From assembly GCA_036417435.1 (NCBI GenBank), contig CM070899.1:67659001-67723000 (forward strand): 64,000 bases of DNA, in the 5' to 3' direction. Every line of letters starts with the position of its first letter. Position 1 is the stretch's first letter. This DNA is from Inia geoffrensis (taxonomy: Eukaryota; Chordata; Mammalia; Artiodactyla; Iniidae). Below are positions 13,006 through 23,890 of the stretch, one piece after another. Position numbers and translations under genes: made by a program. The notes beneath the pieces were generated by a model, which ran no database searches, was not told where the DNA came from, and was given only the letters and a program-made list of their open reading frames with translations.

Positions 13006-13452
13006 CACTTATCACACATTTGTGGATTCCGTTATTCTCAAATTCACAAACTGAGAGTTTCACACATAGCCAAAGATGCAAGGCAGCAGCCTCTTTCCCC
13101 AATGTTCCAAATTCACTGATAATTACCAAATATCATCCAATAAATGTTCTCTTTCTGTGTATAACAAGGAATGACTCACACTTCCCCCAAGATTTTCTTA
13201 ATGATTTACAGAAAGACTGAATTAAACCTAAAATATCCATCCATGTCTATTAATGTGTTAAAAGTGAAAGAGGCATATAACATACAGCTTACATATAAAT
13301 ACAGCTTACATAAATAATTGTCACTATTATGCTTCAAAGTCAAATAAGCACTCTGATATACATCAATATTTTCTTCTTTCTCTGGATAATTTTCTTATGC
13401 ACAAATACATTATGGGTTACGGAGTATCTAGATTCTGGCCTATTACCCTGGG
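13006..13452. other. Unassigned intronic stretch
   Basis: No gene or repeat was recognised. The open frames at 12896-13129 (minus) and 12924-13220 (plus) overlap old LINE sequence and have no recognisable product. Confidence 0.55.
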
Positions 13453-13457
13453 CAAAC

Positions 13458-13470
<13 letters not shown>

Positions 13471-13492
<22 letters not shown>

Positions 13493-13686
13493 CGGTACAC
13501 AGGCCTCTCACTCACTGTTGTCGCCTCTCTCGTTGAGGAGCACAGGCTCCAGACGCGCAGGCTCAGCAGCCATGGCTCACAGGCCCAGCCGTTCCGTGGC
13601 ACGTAGGATCTTCCCGGACCGGGGCACGAACCCGTGTCCCCTGCATCGGCAGGCGGACTCTCAACCACTGTGCCACCAGGGAAGCC
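13471..13686 (-). mobile_element. CHR-type SINE, short young form
   Basis: On the plus strand it starts with a long T-run, then 'gcggtacacaggcctctcac', and ends 'gccaccagggaagccc', the complement of the tRNA-derived head. The duplication 'caaactttattaattttt' flanks it at 13453-13470 and 13687-13704. The copy carries a short repeat of 'ctcact' near 13511. Confidence 0.94.
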
Positions 13687-13704
13687 CAAACTTTATTAAT
13701 TTTT

Positions 13705-14540
13705 TATATCACCCTCTTTATCTGTAAAATAACAGAGACCTGCTGATGCCCTTAATCAAATTAGGTAATCTAACATTGTTTCTCCTTCCCTGCTTTCATT
13801 AATTCTCCAGTGCACACAGAGAAAATAACTTGGGAGTGGCTATATATACAGAAAGGCAGAAAGATGACAATCTGTAAGTTGGATTTCCTCTCATTTCAAA
13901 TCCTAGGTTTGCATCTTGAAACACCTCTGTTTCTGAGGGAGAGGGGCCAGGCGGTTACTATAACCCAGCTCCCCTGACTTTGCTGATTATCTGTCATTTG
14001 CCCCTCCAGTTCACCCTCTCTCTGACCCAGGGGTTCTTCTGTGGACTGCATTAAAAGCAGATCAGAAAGAGGAAGGGGGGGGGGGTGTTGGTTTGGGTAT
14101 TTCATTTCCTGGTTTTCCCTCTGTGGGGTGATCTTGGGCTGGCTGGGTGCCTCTACCAAGTGTCACTGCTCCTCCCAAAACAGCCATCTCTACAAGGACT
14201 GTCTCCTTCCAGGTTTGATATGCTCCCTCCCCTCACCTCTTCAGGCCTAGAGGTAACTGCTCAACTGTTATCAACAGGTATTATCCTACCTCTTGTGGTT
14301 TTCCCACACTTCTTCCACATATTTATAAACAGTCCCTCTCAAATAATTTGAAATGTGCTTCTGTGTTTCTGTTGGAAAGTGACCCCAGGAAATAGATCTT
14401 TGAAATGAGATTGAGATTACTCTAGAAACTCAGGAATAATCTCCATAGCAGGAGAAAATGGGACCAAAGGGAATGCATTTAGTGTTATCAAGATTCATGA
14501 TTATACAAATCAGATGAAGGGCAAAACTGGGAGATCCTGT
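13705..14540. other. Unassigned intronic stretch with a G-run
   Basis: No gene was recognised. A run of about eleven G lies near 14076-14086. The open frames at 13896-14159 (minus) and 14041-14351 (plus) have no recognisable product. Confidence 0.5.
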
Positions 14541-14548
14541 GGTGTGAT

Positions 14549-15006
14549 GGTTAAGTTTATGGCAATTTGACTGAGTCACAGGGTACCCAGATATTTGGTT
14601 TAACATTATTCTGGGTGTGCCTGTGAGGGTGTTTCTGGATGAGATTAACATTTGAATCAATAGACTGAGTAAAGCAGATTACCCTCCCCAGTGTAGGTGG
14701 GCCTCATCCAATCCATTGAAGGCCTGAACAGAACAAAAAGGCAGAGTAAGGGAGAATATACCCTCCCTGCCAGGCTTCAAGCTGGAACATCAGGCTTCTC
14801 CTGCCTCCAGACTCAGACTGGAAGTTACAGCACCAGCGCTCCTGGTTCTCACACCTTTCGACTTGGACAAGAATATACCATCAGCTCTGACTGCAGATCC
14901 TGGGACTTCTCAGCCTCCTTAACCACATAAACTAACTCCTTATTATCCATCTATCTATCTGTACCTCCTATTGGTTCTGCTTCTCTGAAGAGCCCAGACT
15001 AATACA
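14549..15006 (+). mobile_element. Solo LTR-like ancient element, family not named
   Basis: A roughly 460-base unit begins 'tgatggttaagtttatggca' and ends 'cagactaatac', a layout I associate with old mammalian LTRs. Internal motifs include 'gtgtgcctgtgagggtgttt' and 'ctgggacttctcagcctcct', and 'ctatctatctgta' sits near the end. I recognise it as a dispersed repeat but cannot name the family with certainty. Confidence 0.6.
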
Positions 15007-15818
15007 AATGGCCACGGCACTTAATTGCTATGAAAAAAAGGTGACTGTAAAGACTGTGGACTCATCTGACTTCCTAGAGAGTATACAGGAAGAAAAAAGA
15101 AAAAAGAAAAGCTATGAACATAACTTTGCTTCTGGCCATGAAAAAGTAAAAAGCAGGATTTACCCTGTAACTACCTCCCGTAGCACTCCAGCCCCCCGCC
15201 CCACCAACACAAGCACACTTTGAAAAACTAGAAAACTGGACCGAAACATATAAAACTAAGTTTTCAGACACGGGACAACAGGCAGGAAGACCACAATCCT
15301 TGAAAGAAGGGAAACAAGAAGATGAGCCCTACGACTGCCCCAGTTTACTGCCCTAGAGGCAGTTTCCAGGTTGCAGCACAGGAAGGGGGAATCCAAACAA
15401 AGCCCAGTAACATTGCTGAACTGAGAAAAAAATATTCAGAGTTAGGTGAAGCCAAGGCAGCGAGAATTTATGGGGCAGTATATCAGAGAGGAGAGAGCAA
15501 CACAGAGAACTGCACAGGGGACCTGAGGAGTCTCTAGCTGGGTATTCATCTGTGAGTGAGAGGAAATTCCCTGGGACTGAGGAAAGAATCAGCAGAGAGC
15601 TACAATTCCCAAAGATCACATACAGCTGGAAACAGTTTCTATGCTCCCACCAACCAGAGAGGAAAGATCTCCTAATACATGGTAGAGTCCTCTGAAAGGA
15701 ATCATAGCAGTTCTGGGGTAAATTAGCCCTAGACTAAAGGCTGCTCTGGACCCACTCAAGGTTTAAAAGCTGTCCTCAAAAGAATCAAACTGATTCCAAG
15801 TAACTTAACTGCATATAA
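15007..15818. other. Unassigned intronic stretch
   Basis: No gene or repeat was recognised. Short frames at 15008-15223 and 15322-15537 (plus) and 15353-15619 (minus) have no recognisable product. Confidence 0.5.
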
Positions 15819-15890
15819 CAGGAACTGGCAAACTCTTTCTGTAAAGAACCAGACAATAAATATTTCAGTCTTTTTTCTATGGATGGACCT
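15819..15890 (+). repeat. Fragment of a hAT-like DNA transposon (terminal end)
   Basis: 'caggaactggcaaactcttt' and 'ctgtaaagaaccagacaata' match the terminal part of the common mammalian DNA element whose other copy is split by the L1 at 33049-36716. Only one end is clear here. Confidence 0.6.
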
Positions 15891-16004
15891 CCTGAACTGG
15901 GCAGAGTGTGTCAAGATATTCATGACAGTTAAGGCTGAACAAAATCATGTTCAATTAAAGAAGACACAAATACTTAGATGGGCCTTGCTGACTATCTTCC
16001 TAAA

Positions 16005-16455
16005 GCCAATCCCATTTATTGTATAAATAAACTAAGTCTTGGTGAGTTTAAGTCAACTTGCTCAAAGTAAACAAAGGTAATAACATAGCTTGCAGTCAGG
16101 ATTTGACTCCAAGTCTCTCAGACGCTAAAATCTATGGTAACAACTATACCTTACTGCCTCCCTTGTAATAATTCTTTTGCTATCCCCATCTAACAGATAA
16201 ATTTCATCAGAGCATGCTATCATCTTAATTGAAGCATCCTCTGTTGCTACTGACTACCTGCAATAATGGTGAAAGGGGGTGAGCATTTACTGAGAACCCT
16301 TAAATTTATTATCTCACTTATTTTTCATACAGCCTTCAAAGTTGTAGACCTCGCCCGTGCGCACACAGCAGTAAGTGGTGCCATCAGAAGTGGGGGCTGG
16401 GTCAGTGAGACTCCAAAGCCCAAGATCTTCCCACCACAGCACCCTGTCTTAATAG
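16005..16455 (-). repeat. Two MIR remnants, antisense
   Basis: About 16010-16155 reads as complement of MIR ('ttgactccaagtctctcaga'). About 16285-16455 is a second, with 'cacacagcagtaagtggtgc' and 'gactccaaagcccaagatct'. Both are old and partial. Confidence 0.55.
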
Positions 16456-17674
16456 CAGCACAAATCACAGGCCTCAGAGTGGTCCAAAGCTAAGAAGTAT
16501 AAGAAAAACTATGTCCCAAACCACAGAAAGGGAAGAGGGAATGCAAGAGGGAAACTGGGAACGGCTATTTGGGAAAGGGAAAACTTCACTAAGAAGTGTG
16601 ACGTGTTCTCTGTGTACCTCTGCTCATATCGTTTCCCTGTTTCCATTAAGGTCCAATTTAATTCTGTCAAATTCATAAAGCCATTTTCTACCTCCCCTTG
16701 CCCTCTCTGGTCTCCTATATTCTTTAAACCAATTATGTGATAGCATAAACTACATTATACTGCTATTTCTGAGCATTTATTAGTCAGATTACAAGCAGCT
16801 TGAGGACATTTTTTGTATCTTATACTCTATATTCTAACATGACTGCAGTGTCTGTGTTGATGATGATCATATTCAAGTATTATATTTTGGAAAAATTAAC
16901 TAGAAGTTTTTCAAAAATAGGTTATCAATTCCAGGTACCTTAATGCCAATATGGTAAACAAAGAGAGAAAAGACCTAGTTCAACTCTCTACAGGACTTGT
17001 TTACAAAGTGCCACATTTAAATAATATTTCCAGACTTTAGACACAAACTAACTCATCTGTAAAGCACTCACTTCCACATTACTTTTAAAAAGGAAGAAAA
17101 AAAAATGAGGTCAATGATTTCCTGAAATCCATAACAAGCATGAAGCTTACCAAACTAGAAACCAAGACTTCTGACTTCTGGTTAAAGAACTTTCCATTAA
17201 ACCAGTAGGTCTCCAAGTACAGTCTCTGGTCCTCTAGAGATCCCAAGAACCTTTCAGATGATCCAAGTGGGTAAGACTATTTTCATAAAAATACTAAGAT
17301 GTTATTTGGCCTTCCTCTGGGTCAACTTTTACACAGATGTTCCAAAAACAATGATGGGTAGAACCGACGGCACGTTAGCACAAATCAAGACAGTGGCACC
17401 AAACTGTACTAGTAGTCATCATATTCTTCCCCAGCATGAATTACACTAAAAATAAATGCCAGTCCTAGATGAAGTCGTGAAATTTATTTAATTTATCAAA
17501 TCTTGACCCTTGAGTACACATCTTTTTAAAATTCTGTGTGACAAAACGGTAAGCACAAATAAAGTACCTCTGCAGCACACTGAATTACAATTCTCAAGGG
17601 AAAGCACTTGTGCAACTGTTTGAGTTGTAAGCTAACTGGACGTATTTTTCATGGAACACCATTTTTACTTGAAA
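16456..17674. other. Unassigned intronic stretch
   Basis: No gene or young repeat was recognised. The plus-strand frames at 16266-16493 and 17258-17449 have no recognisable product. Confidence 0.55.
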
Positions 17675-17955
17675 GACGACACAGAGAACAGACTTGTGGT
17701 TGCCAAGAGGGATGCGGGTGGGGGAGGGAAGGAATGGGAGTTTGGGATTAGCAGAGGCAAACTATTATATATAGGATGGATGAACAACAAGGTTCTATTG
17801 TATAGCACAGGGAACTATATGCAATATCCTGTGACAAACCATAATGGAAAAGAATATATATATATATATATATAACTGAATCACTTTGATGTACAGCAAA
17901 AACTAACACAACATTGTAAATCAACTGTATCAATAAAATGAATTTGTTAAAAAAG
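17675..17955 (+). mobile_element. Old L1 3' end with internal TA microsatellite
   Basis: 'gacacagagaacagacttgt', 'tatagcacagggaactatat' and 'gatgtacagcaaaaactaac' mark a diverged cetartiodactyl L1 3' UTR that ends in 'caataaaatg'. A TA dinucleotide run at about 17854-17873 lies inside it. I could not find a clear target duplication. Confidence 0.75.
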
Positions 17956-18548
17956 AAACTACTACTTGTCAAATTTTGGTGTAGTATCCAAGAAGAAAAT
18001 TGACACTTATTTGAAATGACTACTAAAATATCCTCCCTTTTTCTAACTACATGTCTGTGTGAGGCTGGAATTTCCTCATCTACTTCACCCAAAACAACAT
18101 ATTGCAACAGACTGAATGAAAAACTAGATATGAAAATCTAGCAGTCTTTTGTTAAGTCAGACATATAAATGATTTACAAAAATAAAGCAATGCCATTTTT
18201 CTCACTAATTTTCTACTTCAGAAAATACAGTTATTTTTCATTAAAATGTATGTTAAGAAGTATGAGTTTGTTGCTACTTTTAATGAATTAATGAACAAGG
18301 TTTTTTTAATTTCTCAGCTTTAACTATAACTTGATAAACATCAATAAGTATAACCTACATTAGGAAAAACTGAGGGGGATCGTCATTTTTAAGAGCATAA
18401 AAGACCCCACTGGCCAAAAAGTCTGAGGAACTACTGCACTATATTATACTATAATGGATAACTTAGGTTATCTCCCCCAAATTCTATCCTCAGTCCTATA
18501 CCATACTTGACTCTCTCTAAAACTCTTTTGCATTACCTTATCTAAATC
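17956..18548. other. Unassigned intronic stretch
   Basis: AT-rich sequence with no recognised element. The minus frame at 17748-18107 runs into the L1 3' end and is not a gene. Confidence 0.55.
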
Positions 18549-18768
18549 AGGATTTCTCAACTCCAGCAGAACTGACATTTTGGACCAGATAATAATTTGT
18601 TGTGAGGGGATGTCTTGTACATTACAGGATATTTAGCAGTATCTCTGGTGTCTACCTACTAGATCCCCCAGTTGTGACAATCAAAAATGTCTCTAGTCAT
18701 TGCCAAATGCCTCTGGGGGGTGGGGGAGGGGGTGGAGAGGCAAAATCACTCCTGGTTGAGAATCACTG
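18549..18768 (+). mobile_element. Non-autonomous hAT (MER-type) DNA transposon
   Basis: The ends 'caggatttctcaactc' and 'ggttgagaatcactg' are imperfect inverted repeats typical of hAT-Charlie elements. The inside, with 'gacattttggaccagataat' and 'ttgccaaatgcctctggggg', is a recognisable old mammalian repeat. Flanking eight-base sequences 'tctaaatc' and 'cctaaact' may be the decayed target duplication. A G-rich run at about 18714-18740 has expanded within it. Confidence 0.75.
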
Positions 18769-18799
18769 ACCTAAACTAACAACTTCAACTATCACCTAT

Positions 18800-19805
18800 A
18801 TATATACCACCAACTCCCAAATCTGTATCTCTAGCCCAAACCTCTCTCCTTAACTCTCAACACATTCCAATCACCTGATGACTAACTCTCTTTGGACATC
18901 AAATTCAATATAAACCTTAACTCATCACTGTTTTCCTTAAATTTATTCCTTTTTCCTATCTGCTCCATCTTGATGAGTGTCACAACTATCTATCCAGTCA
19001 CTCAACCCAGAAATCCAGAAGCCATCCTAAAGGTCTTTTTCTCATTCATATTCAAAGAATTACCAAACCCTATTCATTCAATCTCTTTAATACCTCAGTT
19101 GGGCCCCTCCCTCTCCATTTCTACTAACACAGCTTTAAATCAGGCCTCATTACATATCACCTGGATCAATGTAATAGCATCTTAATTGGCTCTACCTCTC
19201 ATCTAGTCCTATTACTGTTCCTCCACAATCCTGCCCAAGTGATCATCCTAGAATTCAAAACTGACAGTGTCACTCCCCTAAAATTCATGATAGCTTCTCA
19301 TAGCCTTAGACTTACACTTCAGCTCCTCAAGCAAGCACAAGAAGGAATTTATGATAGTACCCTGACCTACCTTTCTGGCTTATTCTTGCAACTCACCCAC
19401 AGACACTCTTCACTTCTGCCATGCCAAACAACTTGTGTTCTGTTAACACATCATAGTCCCTTCTGCCTGGACTGTCCTCACCTTCAATCCTCAACCCCTT
19501 CTTACAACGAACTCCTGGTTCATCCATTTTTCAAAAGTTAGCTCAAAAATCACCTCCTCCAGGAAGTTTTTCCTAAATTCCCACTTTAGAGTCACCGTCT
19601 CTGGGTTCACAAAAAAAAGGGCTTATACTTCTATAACAGCATTTACTTATGCTTATGATGCTTTTGATCACTAGCTAATGTCTTACTCTAAGCTCCTGAG
19701 AGCAAGGATCAAATCTTATCTGAGCTGATAGCCAAAGAACCAAGTATTTCTCATGTCTACTAACTACATAGAAGATACCCAATAAATGTTTGCTAAATAA
19801 TCGGA
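18800..19805 (+). mobile_element. L2 LINE 3' region, about 1 kb
   Basis: A long C/T-rich, frame-broken stretch with the L2 signature order: 'cttgatgagtgtcacaacta', 'gactgtcctcaccttcaatc', 'cctccaggaagtttttccta', 'agctcctgagagcaaggatc' and the terminal 'caataaatgtttgctaaata'. The open frames at 18892-19185 and 19239-19541 are relics of L2 coding sequence or chance. Confidence 0.75.
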
Positions 19806-19875
19806 AATAAATGTCTCCTTCAACATTTCACTTTTGATACAATTGCAAATTTTAAAAGTAGGTCTAAAATAAGCA

Positions 19876-20097
19876 TAGGGCTTCCCTGGTGGTGCAGTGG
19901 TTGAGAGTCCGCCTGCCGAAGCAGGGGATGTGGGTTCGTGCCCCGGTCCGGGAGGATCCCACGTGCCGCAGAGCGGCTGGGTCCGTGAGCCATGGCCGCT
20001 GAGCCTGCGCGTCCAGAGCCTGTGCTCCGCAGCGGGAGAGGCCACAGCAGTGAGAGGCCCGCGTACCGCAAAAAATAATAATAATAAATAGATAAAT
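19876..20097 (+). mobile_element. CHR-type SINE, short young form
   Basis: Full-length copy with tRNA-like head, B box 'gggttcgtgcc' and ending 'gcgtaccgcaaaaaataata'. The target duplication 'aaaataagca' lies at 19866-19875 and 20098-20107. Little divergence from the other young copies suggests recent insertion. Confidence 0.95.
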
Positions 20098-20107
20098 AAA
20101 ATAAGCA

Positions 20108-20869
20108 CTGTTTAAGAGCAAACATTTTTATTTTAAGCCAGTGCTAGTTAAGCTGCAAGTAACAAAAATTTTAAGGATGCTTTACTTAAATATATATGTG
20201 TATATAGGTATGTGTATGTGTATGCTTTTCCAGCTACAGGATCTGTGATAAGAAAAAAAACCCAACTGTTCCTCTAGTGACTATGGTGCCCACTAAAATA
20301 TTCAAATGGAGCCATCTGAACTCACGTCCTCCTGATGACTAAGACTGGTATCTCAATTTTTAGTTTCTATTCTTGTCCAATCTGACAGTAAGAACATTCT
20401 TGCTTACGTGAGGCTTCTGGATCAAGTGTACAACACACAGTATCAAATTGTGCAATTGTCTGTTTGAAATAAGAAAGTGGCTTACAGCTGGATCTATCTT
20501 TATCTTATAACCAAGAGTTAAAACTTAGCCCTATTAGCCCTTCTAATAGAATACCCATCCCCATAATACTACTATGCTTAAAACAAACCAGCATTACATG
20601 TCCCCCATAAACCCCAAGCATAAAGAAGCCAAATTTTCAGATCTAGACTTTGATACTCAGCTTCCCGCCTCCAGCCCATTTTTCAGAAGCCCCACATGCA
20701 TCACCCCAGGCCCTCTTAGCCTCACTCATCTCTCATTCCAGCCAGCACTATGGCAACCAGCTCTGCTTGGACTCTGACCAGTGTCACAGAGGAACTATCT
20801 GTCACTACCTTGCTTCAGGCCTATACACTGTGTGCCTCTCACCTGCCACCCCAAAACTTTTGTGTTGAA
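20108..20869. other. Unassigned intronic stretch
   Basis: A short TATG/TGTA-type simple run lies at about 20190-20226. No gene or transposon was recognised. Confidence 0.5.
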
Positions 20870-21212
20870 GGACGAGACATCACCAGACACCATAGGTCTC
20901 TGCCAGGACTTACTCATACAGAGCTCAGAAATGCAGGTGAATTAATACATCCTGAGGTGAGCCTTTGGTCACTGGAAGATGGATACCATTAGATAAATTG
21001 TTCCCCTTTTCTCCCAGATAGACTGTCTTGAGATGGAGTCTACACAATCCCATGCAATCAAGCTGTCACGGTTAGCGACAGCCAGCTAGATAGCGCATTT
21101 TCATATTGGTTCTCCCTCCCTTTCTCCTTCCTCAGGCCAGCTTGGTACTCCCTAATAAATTATTACTCTACAGGGCTCTGCTTTCTGGGGAACCCAGTTT
21201 AAGGCATTCCAC
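20870..21212 (+). repeat. Possible old LTR, unnamed
   Basis: The end 'ctccctaataaattattact' followed by 'gggctctgctttctggggaa' resembles the polyadenylation end of an old mammalian LTR or related dispersed repeat. The left boundary is a guess. Confidence 0.35.
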
Positions 21213-21974
21213 CACTTCAAGAAAAGTTTGTGGTTTGTACTCTGCAAGGGAGATCCCAAAGCCCATTAAACCGCAAGCTGCCATTTCTCCTTTCTTCTCC
21301 TTAACTGAAAGACCTCAGAAACAGCAGAATAAAATCAAAACCTACCATCACTGCTTCCTCACTCACCATTTCTCCACACCTGTTACAAATACCAATCTCC
21401 AGAATAAACAGTCTCAAATAAGATCTTTACATTAATACACTCAAATAATAATCTCTGTCCATGCATTATTTTAGCCTGGCAATGTGGATGGTCTGAGGAA
21501 AAGAATGATGGTGTACACTGAGACACTAGTTCCTTCTCTTTTTTCAGGTTGTTCTTAGTCTTAGAGCTGGCATTCTGGACACTGTCCTTTCCATCATGGC
21601 CCAAATTCAGGCCCCACAAGACTCTACCCCTTATGAGTAAGCAGATCTGTACTCAACATTTCAAAACTAAAATGTAAGGCAAGACTGGCACTGTCCTACC
21701 ACACTGAAACAATGTGAGCAACCATTTCACTCCATGTAACATAATTCTCAAAAGTCAAATGCCTTAACCATATAAGTTCTTTCTCTTTTCCAAAACATGG
21801 AAAAAAGTAGTATAAGACAGCCACTCATATATCACAACGATTAACTGCTAAGATAATATCTTAAAAACTGTCCATATTGTTCATTAAAAAGTATATATTA
21901 TGATTGCAAATTAAGTTACTAATATACCCAAAGCAGAAACTAAAATATGCAGCTAATGTACAAGAAACTTAGCA
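21213..21974. other. Unassigned intronic stretch
   Basis: No gene or repeat was recognised. The small open frames here, at 21106-21435 (plus) and 21383-21619 (minus), have no recognisable product. Confidence 0.5.
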
Positions 21975-22110
21975 GGAAACTTCTTCATCTAAACAACTAA
22001 GATTTACTGAGCATCTACTATATAACCAAGCATAAGCGAAACAAACCAAGCCAGAAAGCCACTGCTCTGTGCATGTTGTATTGTCTAGTAGAGGAGATTT
22101 AAAAAATTAA

Positions 22111-22482
22111 ACAGGGGACTTCCCTGGTGGTGCAGTGGTTAAGAATCCGCCTGCCAACACAGAGGACACAGGTTCGAGCCCTGGTCTGGGAAGATCCCAC
22201 ATGCTGCCGAGCAATGAAGCCCGTGCACCACAACTACTGAGCCTGCGCTCTAGAGCCCGCGAGCCACAACTACTGAGCCCATGTGTCACAAGTACTGAAG
22301 CCTGTGTACTGAGAGCCCGTGCTCCACAATAAGAGAAGCCACCGCAATGAAAAGCCCACACACCGCAAGAAAGAGTAGCCCCTGCTTGCAGCAGCTAGAG
22401 AAAGCCTGCGCACAGCAACAAAGACCCAACCCAGCCCTAAATAAATAAATAAATAATAATTTCTAAAAATAAATAAATAAAT
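22111..22482 (+). mobile_element. CHR-type SINE, long older form
   Basis: The head is 'gggacttccctggtggtgca', with B box 'ggttcgagccc' and repeated 'cacaactactgagcc' modules. The tail is an AAAT-type microsatellite from about 22440. The likely duplication is 'atttaaaaaattaa' at 22097-22110 and 'atttaaaaattaa' at 22483-22495. Confidence 0.92.
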
Positions 22483-22592
22483 ATTTAAAAATTAAGATAG
22501 ATAATTCAAAAACTACCCTTGCAATTGCAATAAGGAGAGTGGTGAGTCAGAAAAGGAGTCATGGAAGAAGAAACATTAAAACTGAGACCTGA

Positions 22593-22797
22593 GGGCTTCC
22601 CTGGTAGCGCAGTGGTTGAGAGTCCGCCTGCCAATGCAAGGTACACAGGTTCGTGCCCCAGTCCGGGAAGATCCCACATACCGCAGAGCGGCTGGGCCTG
22701 TGAGCCATGGCCGCTGAGCCTGTGCGTCCAGAGCCTGTGCTCCGCAACGGGAGAGGCCACAACAGTGAGAGGCCCACATACCACACACACACACAAA
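22593..22797 (+). mobile_element. CHR-type SINE, short young form
   Basis: The head, B box 'aggttcgtgcc' and body are typical. The tail has changed to a CA dinucleotide run before the final A's. An exact 15-base duplication 'aaaactgagacctga' flanks it at 22578-22592 and 22798-22812; 'cattaaaa' at the left edge fits L1 endonuclease cleavage. Confidence 0.96.
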
Positions 22798-23060
22798 AAA
22801 ACTGAGACCTGATGGTAGAAACTTGTTGTGGGGCAGGGGTGGAAAACAGCAGAGATGGAAGGTGTCTCAGGCAGAGAAAATAAAACACACGAGGGTCCTC
22901 AGCACAGAGCGTGGCATTTTTGAGCAACAGAGGCCACTGTGACTGGTGTTCACTAAACAACAAGGCAACTTATTGGAATTGAACCTGTAGAAGTAGAGAG
23001 AAGGCAGAAACCAGATCACAGAGGGCTTTATAACATTGGTAATGTTACAAATGGTAATAT

Positions 23061-23384
23061 AGGTAACAATAACATTAAGGATTTTGAATATAATAAGCTC
23101 TATCACTTTTCGTGACATGAAAATGTAACTTTGGACTACAATTCCTAACAACTTGTAGGCTAGTGAAGTTTCCAAACTGAAAATCAGAGGTTTACAGCTA
23201 AGCTTGTTAAGTCTCCCAATGAAACATACATCACTATTCTATTTTCTCCCAGTTCTGTAATGATTGCTCTTTTAAAGAACAGATTGATTCACTGGGTCGA
23301 TACCACAGACAATTATTGAAGAAACCCTGTATTATTACATCCAGTACTGATAATATTGCCAGAACAAATCTTCCCAATTTTTTT
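23061..23384. other. Unassigned intronic stretch
   Basis: About 320 bases with no gene or named repeat that I can recognise. Confidence 0.5.
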
Positions 23385-23890
23385 CACATTTTTTAAAATT
23401 GTGGTAAAACATACATAACATAAAATTTACCATCTTAATTATTAAGTGTACAGTTCAGTGGTGTTAAATACAATGTTGCCCAACCATCACCACCATCCCT
23501 CTCCATAACTCTTTTCATCTTATAAAACTGAAATGCTATTACCTATCAAACTATAACTCCCCATTTCCCACTCCCCCAAGCTCCTGGCAACTACCATTCT
23601 ACTTTCTGTCTTTATGAAGTTGACTACTCTAAGTACCTCATATAAGGGAAATCATACAGTATTTCTCTTTTTGTGACTGGCTTTATTTCACTTAGCATAA
23701 CATCCTCATGGTTTATCCATGTTGTAGCCTATCTCAGAATTACCATTTTAAGGCTGAATAATACTACATTGTATGTATATATCACATCTTGCTTAACCAT
23801 TCATCCACTGATAGACACATGGGTAGCTTCCATATTTTAGCTACTGTGAATAATGCTGATATAAACATGGGTGTACAAAATCTATCCAAT
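23385..23890 (-). mobile_element. Antisense L1 3' portion (L1M-type)
   Basis: 'aacatacataacataaaatt', 'cacttagcataacatcctca' and 'gggtagcttccatattttag' are the complement of the 3' half of an L1 of an older mammalian subfamily. No reading frame survives. Confidence 0.8.

Larger units (their letters stand above)
21975..23060 (-). mobile_element. L2 LINE 3' region, antisense, split by two SINEs
   Basis: 'tactgagcatctactatata' near 22003, 'aaactgagacctga' near 22579, 'gcagagaaaataaaacacac' near 22874 and 'accagatcacagagggcttt' near 23010 follow the order of an L2 read on the complement. SINEs at 22111-22482 and 22593-22797 interrupt it. It is old and diverged. Confidence 0.6.

Noticed and set aside
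19876..19950. tRNA-like sequence with A and B boxes at each SINE head
   Set aside because: These are SINE pol III promoters, not functional tRNA genes; no cloverleaf is maintained.
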